A stretch of DNA of 64,000 bases from positions 1 to 64,000 of the forward strand of contig CANQEH010000001.1 in assembly GCA_947594835.1 (NCBI GenBank), in the 5' to 3' direction. Shown here in pieces: positions 6,142-15,204 of the stretch; within the stretch, counting starts at the first letter, position 1; every line of letters begins with the position of its first letter. The notes beneath the pieces are model-generated. The model made no database searches. It had not been told where the DNA came from and saw only the letters and a program-made list of their open reading frames with translations. Origin of the DNA: an uncultured Acetatifactor sp. GTDB taxonomy: Bacteria; Bacillota; Clostridia; Lachnospirales; Lachnospiraceae. A program made the translations under genes and the position numbers.

Positions 6142-8115
6142 ATGAGCGATTCGATCTTACTCTCGATTACCATGTTGGTCAGTGACCGTATTTCTACCAT
6201 AGAAAAATGTATGCGCTCCCTGGAGCATCTGCGGGAAGCGGTGCCAAGTGAACTGATCGTGGTGGACACTGCGCAGAATGCGGCGTGTATGGATATTGTG
6301 CGGCGCTATGCGGATAAGATTATCCCCTTTACATGGTGTGATGATTTTTCCGCGGCCAGAAATGCAGGCTTAAAGGAGGCCAAAGGCCAGTGGGTCATGT
6401 ATCTGGACGACGACGAATGGTTTGAGAGTACGGCGCAGCTGGAGCATTTCTTTTTATCCGGCGAGTATCGCGAATATCATTCCGCCTCTTATCTGCAGAG
6501 AAATTATCAGAATCTGGAGGGCACAAAATGGAGCGACACGGACGTGATGCGTCTTGCCCAGCGGGAGAAAGGGCTCCATTTTTATGGAAGGATCCACGAA
6601 ATCCTGATGCCGATGAGTATGCCCAGCCGCTTTTTGCAGGATTATGTCCATCATTACGGTTATGTCTATACGACGAGACAAGATCAAAACCGGCATTTTT
6701 GGCGGAATATCCGCCTGCTGCTGGAAATGCGCAGGGAAAATCCGCAGGATTTCCATGCCGCCGCCCAGCTGATACAGGAGTACTGCGCTGCGGAAGAATA
6801 TTTTTCTGCGCTGGAGTTGTGCCGCGATCTGTGGGACTCAAAAGGCTGTTGGGCGCAGCTTCATGTCGCACGGTACAGCACTTATGCGGTGCAGACAGAG
6901 ATGAAGATCTACCTGCTGCAGGAGCGTTTCGCCGACGGGTGCCGGGCGGGAGAGGAGATATTGGCTCAGAAAGCCTTTCGCGACAGAGCGCCTTTTACCG
7001 TGTTGGCAAGGGGGATTCTCTACGGCAGGCTGGCCTTGTTTGAGGTGTGTCTGGAACAGTACGAGCAGGCGTTAAAATATCTGGGACAGTTTGAAGCCTG
7101 CCGGGATGAGTGGGAGGCCTTCCCGAATCAAAAGGAACTGGACGCTTTTTCTTCCTGCGCCGTGTATATGGGAAAGGAGGAGACCCTGCGGCTTGCCCTG
7201 TTAAAGCTGCATATCTATAAGTCCCAGGAGAAGTGGAAAGAAGCGCAAAAGCTCCTTGGGGAGATCCCCTGGGAGGAGAGCGTCCCGTCCCTGCTGCAGG
7301 AGACGCCGGAGGATCTCTGCGCGTTGCTTGAAAACGTCAAAGCAGCGTGCACCGAAAGCCAGGCGCTGGAGGAAAAGTGTGTGGCGGCGCTGCAGGCGGT
7401 CTGCGATAGAAACGAGATGCGCCCTCTGCTGTACCGGGCAGTGGATTCTCTGCCGGAGGAAGGGAAAAGGTGGATGCTTCCCTATCTGTACCGTCTCCCG
7501 GCGGAGGATGCGCAGATGTGCTTTTATCATCTGCTCTATGCGGCCCAGGAAGACGCCCCGGAAGCGGCGGGAATGGTGTTGGAGAAAATGCGGCAGGAGC
7601 GCTATCCGTTCTTTGCCTCGGAAGGCGCCTATTGGGACAGCCTTTGGAAGTTGGGGATTGATCTTGGCCCCTATATGGAGGATATCAGCCTGCATGAGTG
7701 GATGGGGACGGCTGAGAAGCTTTTTTCTATCGCTGAGCCTGCCGTGTGCGAAAAGGCGTACCGGGTTCTGGCCGCAGGCCTGAACAGCACGGACATCCGC
7801 TGTCTGTGGCTGAATGGCCTGCGTCTGGAAAAGGAGCTTGCCACGTCTCCACCCGAAGACGGCACGCTCTGGGAGGCGCTCCTGCGGTGGGCCCAGTGCC
7901 GTGTCTCCTGTGCCGCCACGCTTTACCGGGAGGACGTCTTTATGGGCGGACTGCTGGGGGCGATTCCTCCGGCGTATCAGGCGGCCTGGTACATCATGCA
8001 GGCCAACGCCGTAAAGAATAGCGACCGCAGCCTGTTTCTCCATAAGATAGCGGATGCGGCCAAGGCATACCCCGCTTTAAAAGAGGTGTGCAAGCGGCTG
8101 CTGCGGGAGGCCTGA
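6142..8115 (+). CDS. GT2 glycosyltransferase with long helical/TPR-like C-terminus
   Basis: Residues 1 to about 230 are a GT-A fold family 2 transferase: LSITMLVSDR, LIVVDTAQNA, DDFSAARNAGLKEAKGQW and the DxD-type YLDDDEWFE that binds the nucleotide-sugar with metal, then HFYGRIHEIL. The remaining 420 or so residues are alpha-helical with TPR-like spacing (for example FSALELCRDL, EQALKYLGQF, KWKEAQKLLG). No signal peptide or membrane segment is visible, so it should act in the cytosol. Proteins of this build often sit beside flagellin genes in Clostridia and glycosylate flagellin or surface proteins; here flagellin lies 1.4 kb upstream, so that role is likely but inferred. AGGAGG at 6131 supports ATG 6142 (a GTG at 6139 is possible). 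Confidence 0.8.
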   Translation: MSDSILLSITMLVSDRISTIEKCMRSLEHLREAVPSELIVVDTAQNAACMDIVRRYADKIIPFTWCDDFSAARNAGLKEAKGQWVMYLDDDEWFESTAQLEHFFLSGEYREYHSASYLQRNYQNLEGTKWSDTDVMRLAQREKGLHFYGRIHEILMPMSMPSRFLQDYVHHYGYVYTTRQDQNRHFWRNIRLLLEMRRENPQDFHAAAQLIQEYCAAEEYFSALELCRDLWDSKGCWAQLHVARYSTYAVQTEMKIYLLQERFADGCRAGEEILAQKAFRDRAPFTVLARGILYGRLALFEVCLEQYEQALKYLGQFEACRDEWEAFPNQKELDAFSSCAVYMGKEETLRLALLKLHIYKSQEKWKEAQKLLGEIPWEESVPSLLQETPEDLCALLENVKAACTESQALEEKCVAALQAVCDRNEMRPLLYRAVDSLPEEGKRWMLPYLYRLPAEDAQMCFYHLLYAAQEDAPEAAGMVLEKMRQERYPFFASEGAYWDSLWKLGIDLGPYMEDISLHEWMGTAEKLFSIAEPAVCEKAYRVLAAGLNSTDIRCLWLNGLRLEKELATSPPEDGTLWEALLRWAQCRVSCAATLYREDVFMGGLLGAIPPAYQAAWYIMQANAVKNSDRSLFLHKIADAAKAYPALKEVCKRLLREA

Positions 8116-8285
8116 GCCCGGGGTTTCTTTCACAGCACAGCTTTTATAACATTTTGACAGCTACAAAAAACAAATAGATGTGGCGGCCCGCCCGGTTGTC
8201 TTATAAAATAAAGTCAGTACAGGAGACTGGCGCCGGATTGTGACGCTTTGGAGACGCTGCCCTGCGGCGCAGAAACGGAGAAGCT

Positions 8286-9452
8286 ATGAAGAATATTGTG
8301 TTAGAGAAGTTTGCAGAGGTGTACGGGGACTGCCAGGGGGCGGAAGTCTTCTTTGCCCCGGGCAGGGTAAACCTGATCGGAGAACATACCGACTATAACG
8401 GAGGCCATGTCTTTCCCTGCGCCCTGACCATCGGCACCTACGGCGTCGCCCGCAAAAGAGCGGACAGGAAACTGCGGTTTTATTCCATGAATTTTGAAAA
8501 ACTGGGCGTGATAGAGTCCTCCCTGGACGACCTGATTCCCGGGGCAGCCGCAGGCTGGACGAATTATCCCAAGGGAGTTATGTGGGCCTTTGAAGAGCGC
8601 GGCATGAAGCTTCCCTGCGGCATGGATCTCTTGCTGAACGGCACGATCCCCAACGGCTCCGGCCTTTCCTCCTCGGCGTCCGTGGAGGTGCTGACCGGCG
8701 CCATCCTGCGGGAATTTTTCGGCTTTGACGTCTCGAATCAGGATCTGGCGCTGATCGGCCAGTACGCCGAGAACAATTTCAACAAAGTCAACTGCGGCAT
8801 CATGGATCAATTTGCCATTGCCATGGGAAAGAAAAACCACGCCATTTTCCTGGACACTTCAGACCTTTCCTTTGAATATGCCCCGATCGCCCTGGAGGGC
8901 GCAAAGATCGTCATTGCCTGCAGCAACAAAAAGCGGGGCCTGGGGGATTCCAAGTACAACGAGCGCCGCAGCGAGTGCGAGACGGCCCTGGCCCAGCTGC
9001 AGAAGGAAGTGGACATCAAAAGCCTGGGCGATCTGGACGAGGAGGCCTTCCAAAAGTACCAGACAGCCATCACAAGCGATGTGTGCAGGAGAAGGGCAAG
9101 ACACGCGGTGTATGAGAACCAGCGTACCATCCGCGCGGTAGCCGCATTAAAAGACGGCGATATCGCAGAATTTGGCAGGCTGATGAACGCCTCTCACGTT
9201 TCCCTGCGGGATGACTATGAAGTGACCGGGGTGGAACTGGACACGCTGGTGGAGGAGGCCTGGAAGATTGACGGCGTCATTGGCTCCAGAATGACCGGGG
9301 CAGGCTTCGGCGGATGTACGGTCAGCATCGTAAGGGACGAGGCCATTGACCGGTTTATCCAGAGGGTGGGAGAAGCCTACCGGGATGAGATCGGCTATGG
9401 GGCGGACTTTTATGTGGTGGAGATCGGAGACGGGCCAAGGGTACTCTCCTAA
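8286..9452 (+). CDS. galK: Galactokinase
   Basis: Phosphorylates galactose to galactose 1-phosphate in the Leloir pathway. The 388-residue protein has all three GHMP-kinase signatures: GRVNLIGEHTDYNGG near the N-terminus (galactose-binding), GSGLSSSASVEV (ATP loop) and GAGFGGCTVSIV near the C-terminus. NCGIMDQFA supplies the catalytic Asp. ATG 8286 follows GGAGAAG. galT begins 35 bp downstream, so the two form an operon; no galE is present here. The 170-bp gap upstream is AT-rich with TATAAA near 8202 but I cannot place a convincing -35 box. Confidence 0.96.
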   Translation: MKNIVLEKFAEVYGDCQGAEVFFAPGRVNLIGEHTDYNGGHVFPCALTIGTYGVARKRADRKLRFYSMNFEKLGVIESSLDDLIPGAAAGWTNYPKGVMWAFEERGMKLPCGMDLLLNGTIPNGSGLSSSASVEVLTGAILREFFGFDVSNQDLALIGQYAENNFNKVNCGIMDQFAIAMGKKNHAIFLDTSDLSFEYAPIALEGAKIVIACSNKKRGLGDSKYNERRSECETALAQLQKEVDIKSLGDLDEEAFQKYQTAITSDVCRRRARHAVYENQRTIRAVAALKDGDIAEFGRLMNASHVSLRDDYEVTGVELDTLVEEAWKIDGVIGSRMTGAGFGGCTVSIVRDEAIDRFIQRVGEAYRDEIGYGADFYVVEIGDGPRVLS

Positions 9453-9487
9453 AGTCAAGTGGGAAAGCATCGGAAGGAGCGAAAAAA

Positions 9488-11017
9488 ATGGCAGAAAGGG
9501 AAAACAGCATGGAAACAATTCAGTCTGATATCAGAAAACTGGTGTCTTACGGCATACAGACCGGCCTGGTGCCGGAGGAGGACAAGATTTATACCACAAA
9601 CCGCCTGCTGGAGCTCTTTCGTTTAGACGAGGCCCAGAAAACCGACACGGATGTCACAATGGAGACGGACGAGCTGGAAGCAGTGCTGGGCAGGATGTGC
9701 AGCTATGCCTTTGAAAAAGGCATGACAGAGGGGAACAGCACGGTATACCGCGACCTGTTCGACACGAAGGTCATGGGGCTTCTCATGCCGCGGCCAAGCG
9801 AGGTCATCTATACGTTCCGCAGGCTCTATGAGGAGGTTTCTCCCCAGGCCGCTACCGATTATTACTACAAGCTCAGCCAGGATTCCGACTATATCAGAAG
9901 ATACCGCATCCGCAGGGATCGGAAGTGGACTGTGGCCACAGAATACGGCGATCTGGATATCACCATCAACCTTTCCAAGCCGGAGAAGGATCCAAAGGCC
10001 ATTGCGGCGGCTAAGCTGGCGAAGCAGTCCGGCTACCCCAAGTGTCTGCTCTGCCGGGAAAACGAAGGGTATGCGGGGCGCATCGACCACCCGGCAAGAC
10101 AGAACCATCGGATCATCCCCGTCACCATAAACGGCAGTCAGTGGGGCTTTCAGTACTCCCCTTATGTGTATTATAACGAGCACTGCATTGTCTTCAACTC
10201 GCAGCACGTCCCCATGAAGATCGACAAGGCCGCTTTCTGTAAGCTGTTTGACTTTGTAAAGCAGTTTCCCCATTACTTTGTGGGATCCAATGCGGATCTG
10301 CCCATTGTGGGCGGCTCCATCTTAAGCCACGACCATTTTCAGGGCGGCCGCTATGAATTTGCCATGGCCAAGGCGCCTGTGGGGCGGACGTTTGTGGTCA
10401 AGGGGTTCGAGGATCTTTCCGCAGGCGTGGTGGACTGGCCCATGTCGGTGATCCGGCTGAGCGGGGCGGACACAGACCGCATCATCCTGCTGGCAGACCG
10501 GATTCTGGAAAAGTGGCGCTCTTACACGGACGAAGACGCTTTCATCTATGCGTATACGGACGGCGAACCGCACAACACCATCACGCCCATCGCCAGGAAG
10601 CGGGGAGAAAATTATGAGCTTGACCTGGTGCTGCGCAACAATATCACCACGCCGGAGCATCCCCTGGGGGTCTATCATCCCCATGCAAAGCTGCACCACA
10701 TCAAGAAAGAAAACATCGGCCTGATCGAGGTCATGGGGCTGGCGGTGCTTCCCGCCCGGCTCAAGGAAGAACTGGAGCGTCTGAAGGAAGTCATGTTAAA
10801 CGGCGGCAGTTTAAGGGAGGACCCGGAGCTGGAAAAGCACGCGGACTGGGTGGAAGAATTTTCTGCCAGATACGAAAAAATAGACGCTTCTGACATCGAC
10901 GCCATCCTGGAGAGGGAAGTGGGGCTTGTGTTTTTGGAAGTCCTGAAGGACGCAGGCGTGTATAAGCGGACGGCAGAGGGCCAGGCGGCCTTTGACCGCT
11001 TCCTTCAGAGCATCTGA
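9488..11017 (+). CDS. galT: UDP-glucose--hexose-1-phosphate uridylyltransferase, class II
   Basis: Exchanges UMP between UDP-glucose and galactose 1-phosphate, the step after GalK. At 509 residues it is the long Firmicutes form (GalT2) and not the 350-residue HxH-type enzyme. Recognisable segments are GLLMPRPSEV, YPKCLLCRENEGYAGR, HPARQNHRIIP, VGGSILSHDHFQGG and GVYHPHAKLHHIKKENIG. ATG 9488 has AAGGAG eight bases upstream; a second ATG at 9509 is less well placed. It forms an operon with galK. Confidence 0.95.
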   Translation: MAERENSMETIQSDIRKLVSYGIQTGLVPEEDKIYTTNRLLELFRLDEAQKTDTDVTMETDELEAVLGRMCSYAFEKGMTEGNSTVYRDLFDTKVMGLLMPRPSEVIYTFRRLYEEVSPQAATDYYYKLSQDSDYIRRYRIRRDRKWTVATEYGDLDITINLSKPEKDPKAIAAAKLAKQSGYPKCLLCRENEGYAGRIDHPARQNHRIIPVTINGSQWGFQYSPYVYYNEHCIVFNSQHVPMKIDKAAFCKLFDFVKQFPHYFVGSNADLPIVGGSILSHDHFQGGRYEFAMAKAPVGRTFVVKGFEDLSAGVVDWPMSVIRLSGADTDRIILLADRILEKWRSYTDEDAFIYAYTDGEPHNTITPIARKRGENYELDLVLRNNITTPEHPLGVYHPHAKLHHIKKENIGLIEVMGLAVLPARLKEELERLKEVMLNGGSLREDPELEKHADWVEEFSARYEKIDASDIDAILEREVGLVFLEVLKDAGVYKRTAEGQAAFDRFLQSI

Positions 11018-11035
11018 TATGCGGGGAATCATTTT

Positions 11036-11752
11036 ATGAAGTCTTACGTCAGCATCGACCTTGAGACTACCGGCTTAAATCCCAAAACGGACAGGATCAT
11101 CGAGATCGGCGCGGTGAAAGTGGTGGATGGCGTCTGCGGGGAGCGCTTCTCTGCCCTGATCAACCCGGGGCGGAAGCTGGAGGAAAAGATTGTAGACCTC
11201 ACGGGGATCCGGGATGAGGATCTGGCAGGCGCGCCTTTCCTGCGGGAGGTGCTGCCGGGATTTCTGGAATTTTTGGAGGATCTGCCGCTTCTGGGGCACA
11301 GCGTCCTCTTTGACTTTTCCTTTCTGAAAAAAGCTGCGGTGGATCAGAAGCTTACCCTGGAAAAACAGGCGGTGGACACCTTAAAGATCGCCAGAAAATA
11401 TCTGTCGGGGCTGGAACACAGAAGCCTGGACTTCCTCTGCGCCTATTACGGGATTCCCCACCGTGCCCACCGGGCGCTGGAGGATGCGGCTGCGACTGTT
11501 GCCCTCTATCAGAAGCTGAAAGAATTGTTTTATTCCGAGGAGGAGGCGCTGTTTTCCCCGGCGCCGCTCTCTTACCGGGCGAAGCGGGACACGCCGGCCA
11601 CGCCCGCGCAAAAAGAACAGTTATACCGGCTGTGTGCGCAGCATAACATAGAATCAGGGGCAGTGATCGAAGAAATGACCCGCAGCGAGGCCAGCCGCAT
11701 GGCGGACAAGATTTTTGCCAGATACGGCCACCCCGCCGCCAGACGCCCTTAA
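11036..11752 (+). CDS. DnaQ-like 3'-5' exonuclease
   Basis: The protein has a DEDDh exonuclease domain over the first 170 residues: YVSIDLETTGLNPKTDRIIEIGA (first D and E), LLGHSVLFDFSFL (second D) and HRALEDAAATVALY (H and last D). A tail of about 65 residues (SPAPLSYRAKRDTPATPAQK and onward) follows and is helical. Such small proteins are usually repair or proofreading-type nucleases, or act on RNA; it is shorter than the PolC exonuclease and has no polymerase part. It starts 18 bp after galT and its stop overlaps by four bases with the convergent gene 11749-12369. Confidence 0.88.
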   Translation: MKSYVSIDLETTGLNPKTDRIIEIGAVKVVDGVCGERFSALINPGRKLEEKIVDLTGIRDEDLAGAPFLREVLPGFLEFLEDLPLLGHSVLFDFSFLKKAAVDQKLTLEKQAVDTLKIARKYLSGLEHRSLDFLCAYYGIPHRAHRALEDAAATVALYQKLKELFYSEEEALFSPAPLSYRAKRDTPATPAQKEQLYRLCAQHNIESGAVIEEMTRSEASRMADKIFARYGHPAARRP

Positions 11753-12369
11753 AGCCCCAGGTCTGGATAGGACTCTTCTAAATGTCTGCGGATGATGGGG
11801 CCGTTTGCGGAGCGGATGGATGCGGCCTGCTGCTTGAGGAGGCGGATCTGCTCCCATTCTTTTTTGGCTGCGAAGCAGGACGCCAGTTCATAGTAAGTGC
11901 GGCTGACGTCCGTGCCGGTGCTGACGGCGAATTTCATCAGTATGGAAGCCTCCTCCTGATATCCGGCCTGGAGGAGCACATCCGCCCATTTCTGCAGCGT
12001 CCGGACCAAAATGGTGTAATTGCTGTCATATTCGGACAAAGGGGTGATGTTGGCAGTGCCGTACTCCAGCTTTAAGTCTGTATTGGAAAAGCCTGTCAGG
12101 TTCACGATCTTTTGCCCTGTCAGATCCTGTATGGTCTCGATGCACTCTGACACGACGCTGTCCTGGGACAGGATGTGGGTGGGAAAGCTTTCCAGCGGGA
12201 TGGTGATGTAGGGGAGACCGTCCAGGGATTTGCGGCGGACGGAATTGGCCCGGCGCTCTCTGGCCCAAAAGCCTTCCTCCATCTGTGACGAGCGTTTCTT
12301 TTGCTGTCTTCCATTGACGAAGACCACAAATGCGATGAGCAGGGAGCTTGCCAAAAGAAAGATTGTCAT
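11749..12369 (-). CDS. Membrane-anchored protein of unknown function with TPR-like tail
   Basis: I do not recognise a named family. The 206-residue protein starts with one membrane segment (about residues 2-18, IFLLASSLLIAFVVFV) and then a basic stretch (NGRQQKKRSS), so the rest should face the cytosol. Residues 50-120 include LPYITIPLESFPT and the TGQKIVNLTGFSNTDLKLEYG region. Residues 130-200 look like one and a half helical repeats (WADVLLQAGYQEEASILMKF, YYELASCFAAKKEWEQI). Its stop overlaps that of the exonuclease gene; it points away from the VanW-type gene. Confidence 0.75.
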   Translation of the reverse strand: MTIFLLASSLLIAFVVFVNGRQQKKRSSQMEEGFWARERRANSVRRKSLDGLPYITIPLESFPTHILSQDSVVSECIETIQDLTGQKIVNLTGFSNTDLKLEYGTANITPLSEYDSNYTILVRTLQKWADVLLQAGYQEEASILMKFAVSTGTDVSRTYYELASCFAAKKEWEQIRLLKQQAASIRSANGPIIRRHLEESYPDLGL

Positions 12370-12395
12370 TTATAATATCCTTTCAGAGTTTTTTA

Positions 12396-12404
12396 TGTTA
12401 TAAT
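12396..12404 (+). promoter_or_regulatory. Extended -10 promoter for the small peptide and VanW gene
   Basis: TGTTATAAT (extended TGn plus a perfect TATAAT at 12399-12404), 36 bases ahead of the small ORF at 12440. No good -35 box is visible, which is usual for extended -10 promoters. Confidence 0.5.
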
Positions 12405-12439
12405 GTCTTCCAAGGAATAACGATGGAGAGGTGGAACAT

Positions 12440-12547
12440 ATGTTTCAATTCAACAGCAGGAAAAACAAGCGGCGCGTCTCTGCGGTCATCATTGTGATTC
12501 TTGTGCTGGCAATGGTCATCCCTACTTTAGCATATTTTGTTTCTTAG
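12440..12547 (+). CDS. 35-residue single-pass membrane peptide
   Basis: A small ORF with start ATG 12440 shortly after GGAGAGGTGG. The product has a basic head (residues 7-12, RKNKRR) and one hydrophobic helix (VSAVIIVILVLAMVIPTLAYF), so it should sit in the membrane with its N-terminus inside. It lies right after an extended -10 promoter and 53 bases before the likely VanW gene start, and may be co-transcribed with it. It is too short for most gene finders. Peptides with this layout (basic head, VIP-type helix) seem common in Lachnospiraceae, but I know no function. Confidence 0.65.
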   Translation: MFQFNSRKNKRRVSAVIIVILVLAMVIPTLAYFVS

Positions 12548-12600
12548 TTCAATGGATGTTGCTTGTATCTGCCTTCAAATGTGGAAAGGATAGTCGCGGC

Positions 12601-14070
12601 ATGGGGAAGAAATGGAGCACAACGGGATATTGGGCGGCGTTTGCCATGGCGGTGTTTTTGCTGTGCGGCGTCACGGCGCAGGCGTCCGAAGATGCCGCGA
12701 TCAAACGCGGCGTCTATGCCGGGGAGATCGATCTGTCCGGGATGACGCAGGAGGAGGCAGCCGCAGCGGTGGAGGCCTTTGTATCGGGCTGCAGCGGCGT
12801 GGAGATCACGCTGGCCGCCGGGGGAGGCAACGAGGTGACGGTCACGGCAGGGCAGCTGGGAATCTCCTGGGCAAACCCTGGCCTGGTGGAAGACGCCCTG
12901 GCGCTGGGTACCCGCGGCAATGTGATCGAGCGCTATAAGGTATTAAAGGATCTGGAGCAGGAGAAGAAGGTTTACCCCATTGAGCTGGCATTTGACCTGC
13001 AGGCTATCAATGATATCCTTGTGAACCAATGCGCCGTTTTCGACAAGAAGGCAGTGGACGCATCTCTGGTCAGGGAAAACGGCACATTCCGCGTCATAGA
13101 GGGCCAGGCCGGTTACCAGATGGATGTGGAGACCTCCATTGACAGGATTAACGACGAGCTGACTGACGGCTGGGACTACCAGCCCTGCACCATTACGCTG
13201 GATGTCTCCGTGGAGGAGCCAAGGGGCAGCGCCCAGGAGCTTGCGCAGGTCAAGGATGTGCTGGGCAGCTTTACCACCTCCTATTCCACTTCCGGTTCCT
13301 CCAGAAGCGCCAATGTGGAAAACGGATGCGCCCTGATCAATGGGACCACCCTTTACCCGGGAGAGGAATTTTCCGCCTATGAGGCGGTTTCCCCGTTCAC
13401 CCAGGCAAACGGCTACTATATGGCGGGCTCTTATTTAAACGGCAAAGTGGTAGACAGCCTGGGAGGCGGTATCTGTCAGGTTTCCACCACTCTCTACAAT
13501 GCAGTGCTGAACGCGGAACTGGAAGTGACGGAGCGCCACAATCACTCCATGATCGTGTCCTATGTGGATCCTTCCGCAGACGCGGCCATTGCCGAGAGCT
13601 CAGGCAAGGATTTTAAATTTGTCAACAATCTGGAGTATCCCATCTATATCGAGGGATATACGGCCAATAAGAAGATCACCTTCAATATTTACGGTGTGGA
13701 GACCCGGGATCCGGGGCATGAGGTCCGCTACGAAAGCGAAGTGCTGGAAGTTATCCAGCCCCCGGCAGACGCCATTTACGCCGACGCAGCCCAGCCCATT
13801 GGATATATTGTCACCGAGAGCGCGCACATCGGGTACAAGGCAAGGCTCTGGAAGATCGTGTATCAGGACGGCGTGGAGGTCAGCCGCACCCAGGTCAACT
13901 CCAGCAGCTACAAGATGGTGCCCCGGAGCGCCACCGTGGGGGTTTCTACGGCAGACCCCCATGCCTATGAGGAGATTCTGGCGGCCATCGGAACGGCCAA
14001 CATAGACCATGTGAAAAATGTGATTGCAATGCTGACGACGCCTGCCCCTGCCCCGCAGCCGGTGCAGTAG
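12601..14070 (+). CDS. VanW family exported protein
   Basis: A 489-residue protein with a signal peptide (residues 1 to about 28, GYWAAFAMAVFLLCGVTAQA). Two peptidoglycan-binding-like modules follow (PG_binding_4/YoaR type; GEIDLSGMTQEEAAAAVEAF is the typical opening). The VanW domain follows from about residue 235: NGTTLYPGEEFSAYEAVSPF, SLGGGICQVSTTLYNAVLNA, LEVTERHNHSMIVSYV. VanW proteins occur with vancomycin clusters but most, as here, are stand-alone envelope proteins of unknown activity. I chose ATG 12601 (GGAAAGGA ten bases upstream) because it begins a proper signal peptide; an ATG at 12556 adds 15 residues. Confidence 0.88.
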   Translation: MGKKWSTTGYWAAFAMAVFLLCGVTAQASEDAAIKRGVYAGEIDLSGMTQEEAAAAVEAFVSGCSGVEITLAAGGGNEVTVTAGQLGISWANPGLVEDALALGTRGNVIERYKVLKDLEQEKKVYPIELAFDLQAINDILVNQCAVFDKKAVDASLVRENGTFRVIEGQAGYQMDVETSIDRINDELTDGWDYQPCTITLDVSVEEPRGSAQELAQVKDVLGSFTTSYSTSGSSRSANVENGCALINGTTLYPGEEFSAYEAVSPFTQANGYYMAGSYLNGKVVDSLGGGICQVSTTLYNAVLNAELEVTERHNHSMIVSYVDPSADAAIAESSGKDFKFVNNLEYPIYIEGYTANKKITFNIYGVETRDPGHEVRYESEVLEVIQPPADAIYADAAQPIGYIVTESAHIGYKARLWKIVYQDGVEVSRTQVNSSSYKMVPRSATVGVSTADPHAYEEILAAIGTANIDHVKNVIAMLTTPAPAPQPVQ

Positions 14071-14097
14071 GCAGCTTGTGAAAAGGACTGCCGGGAA

Positions 14098-15141
14098 ATG
14101 AATACGGGTAAAATTTCAGGAAACGTGTTAAAACGCTCTGTCCTGCGGCAGCTGCAGGCAGAGCGGGAAGAAATCAGAAATGGCGCAGGGATAGGGGAAG
14201 ACTGCGCTGTTTTCTCGTTTCCAGACAGCCTTACGGTCTCCTGTATGCAGGAGGCCCCGGTCAGGATGCCGCCGGATTTCCAGGGGCTTTATCCCTCCGA
14301 TCTGCCTGCCCTTCCCCTGTCCTGGCTGATTCTCAAATGCGCAAATAACCTGGCCGCCGCGGGAGCGGAGCCGGTTGCCGTCCTGGTGACTTTGCTCCTG
14401 CCGGAAGCGGTGGAGGAGGGGGCGCTGAAGGCCTGGATGGCAGAGGCAGACTCCCAGTGCCGAAGGCTTGGTATGGCTGTGGCCGGAGGACAGAGCCGGG
14501 TGACAAAGGCCGTGTCCTGCCCTGTGGCAGTGCTGTCTGGATTGGGAAAGCTTCCCTGCGGCAGGGAAGACAGCCTGCTTACTCACGGGGCGCACACCGC
14601 AGCGCCGGGGCAGGATGTGGTGCTGAGCAAGTGGATCGGGCTGGAGGGCACAGCCCTTCTGGCACAGCGGTACCGGGAGGGACTGCTGGAACGCTATCCC
14701 GCCTATCTGGTGGAGGAGGCGGCGGGCTTTGGCCGTTATCTTTCCGTCCTGCCGGAGGCTGCCGCAGCCATAAAGTCCGGCGCCTGCGCCCTGCATGACG
14801 CATCGGAAGGCGGCATCTTCGCCGCGCTCTGGGAACTGGCGGAAGCCGCAGGGGTTGGACTGACCATCGATCTGAAGAAACTGCCGCTTAAGCAGGCAAC
14901 GGTAGAAATCTGCGAATACTGCGGCGCAAACCCTTACCAGCTTTTGTCCGGCGGCTGCCTGGTCATGACGGCCCAGGACGGCCCGGGGCTGGCGGCAGCG
15001 CTGAAAGCGGAGGGGATCCATGCAGCGGTGGTGGGGAAGGTGACAGACACAAAGAAACGGATTCTGCTGAATCAGGAGGAAGTGCGTTACATGGACCGCC
15101 CGGGGAGGGATGAGCTGTACCGGGTATTTGAGAAGGGATAG
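14098..15141 (+). CDS. AIR synthase-related (PurM/HypE-like) protein
   Basis: The 347-residue protein has the two-domain PurM fold: an N-terminal segment with GAGIGEDCAVFSFPDS (the GxGDDAA-like metal/ATP motif of HypE and SelD relatives), LILKCANNLAAAGAEPVAVLVTLLLP, and AVAGGQSRV. The C-terminal domain includes GQDVVLSKWIGLEGTALLA and LHDASEGGIFAALWELAEAAGVG. HypE makes the CN ligand of NiFe hydrogenase, but no other hyp gene is nearby, and a DCAVF rather than DDAA motif argues for a different substrate. It starts 27 bp after the VanW gene. The true reaction is unknown. Confidence 0.8.
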   Translation: MNTGKISGNVLKRSVLRQLQAEREEIRNGAGIGEDCAVFSFPDSLTVSCMQEAPVRMPPDFQGLYPSDLPALPLSWLILKCANNLAAAGAEPVAVLVTLLLPEAVEEGALKAWMAEADSQCRRLGMAVAGGQSRVTKAVSCPVAVLSGLGKLPCGREDSLLTHGAHTAAPGQDVVLSKWIGLEGTALLAQRYREGLLERYPAYLVEEAAGFGRYLSVLPEAAAAIKSGACALHDASEGGIFAALWELAEAAGVGLTIDLKKLPLKQATVEICEYCGANPYQLLSGGCLVMTAQDGPGLAAALKAEGIHAAVVGKVTDTKKRILLNQEEVRYMDRPGRDELYRVFEKG

Positions 15142-15204
15142 CATTGTGCCTGCGCAATGTGTGTCATTCCTGTAAAAATCTGCAGGGCAAGGAAAGGCAT
15201 GGGT

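Noticed and set aside
14098..15141. HypE hydrogenase maturation factor
   Set aside because: The fold fits, but no other hydrogenase gene is near and the first metal motif is altered, so I kept the call at AIR-synthase-like.
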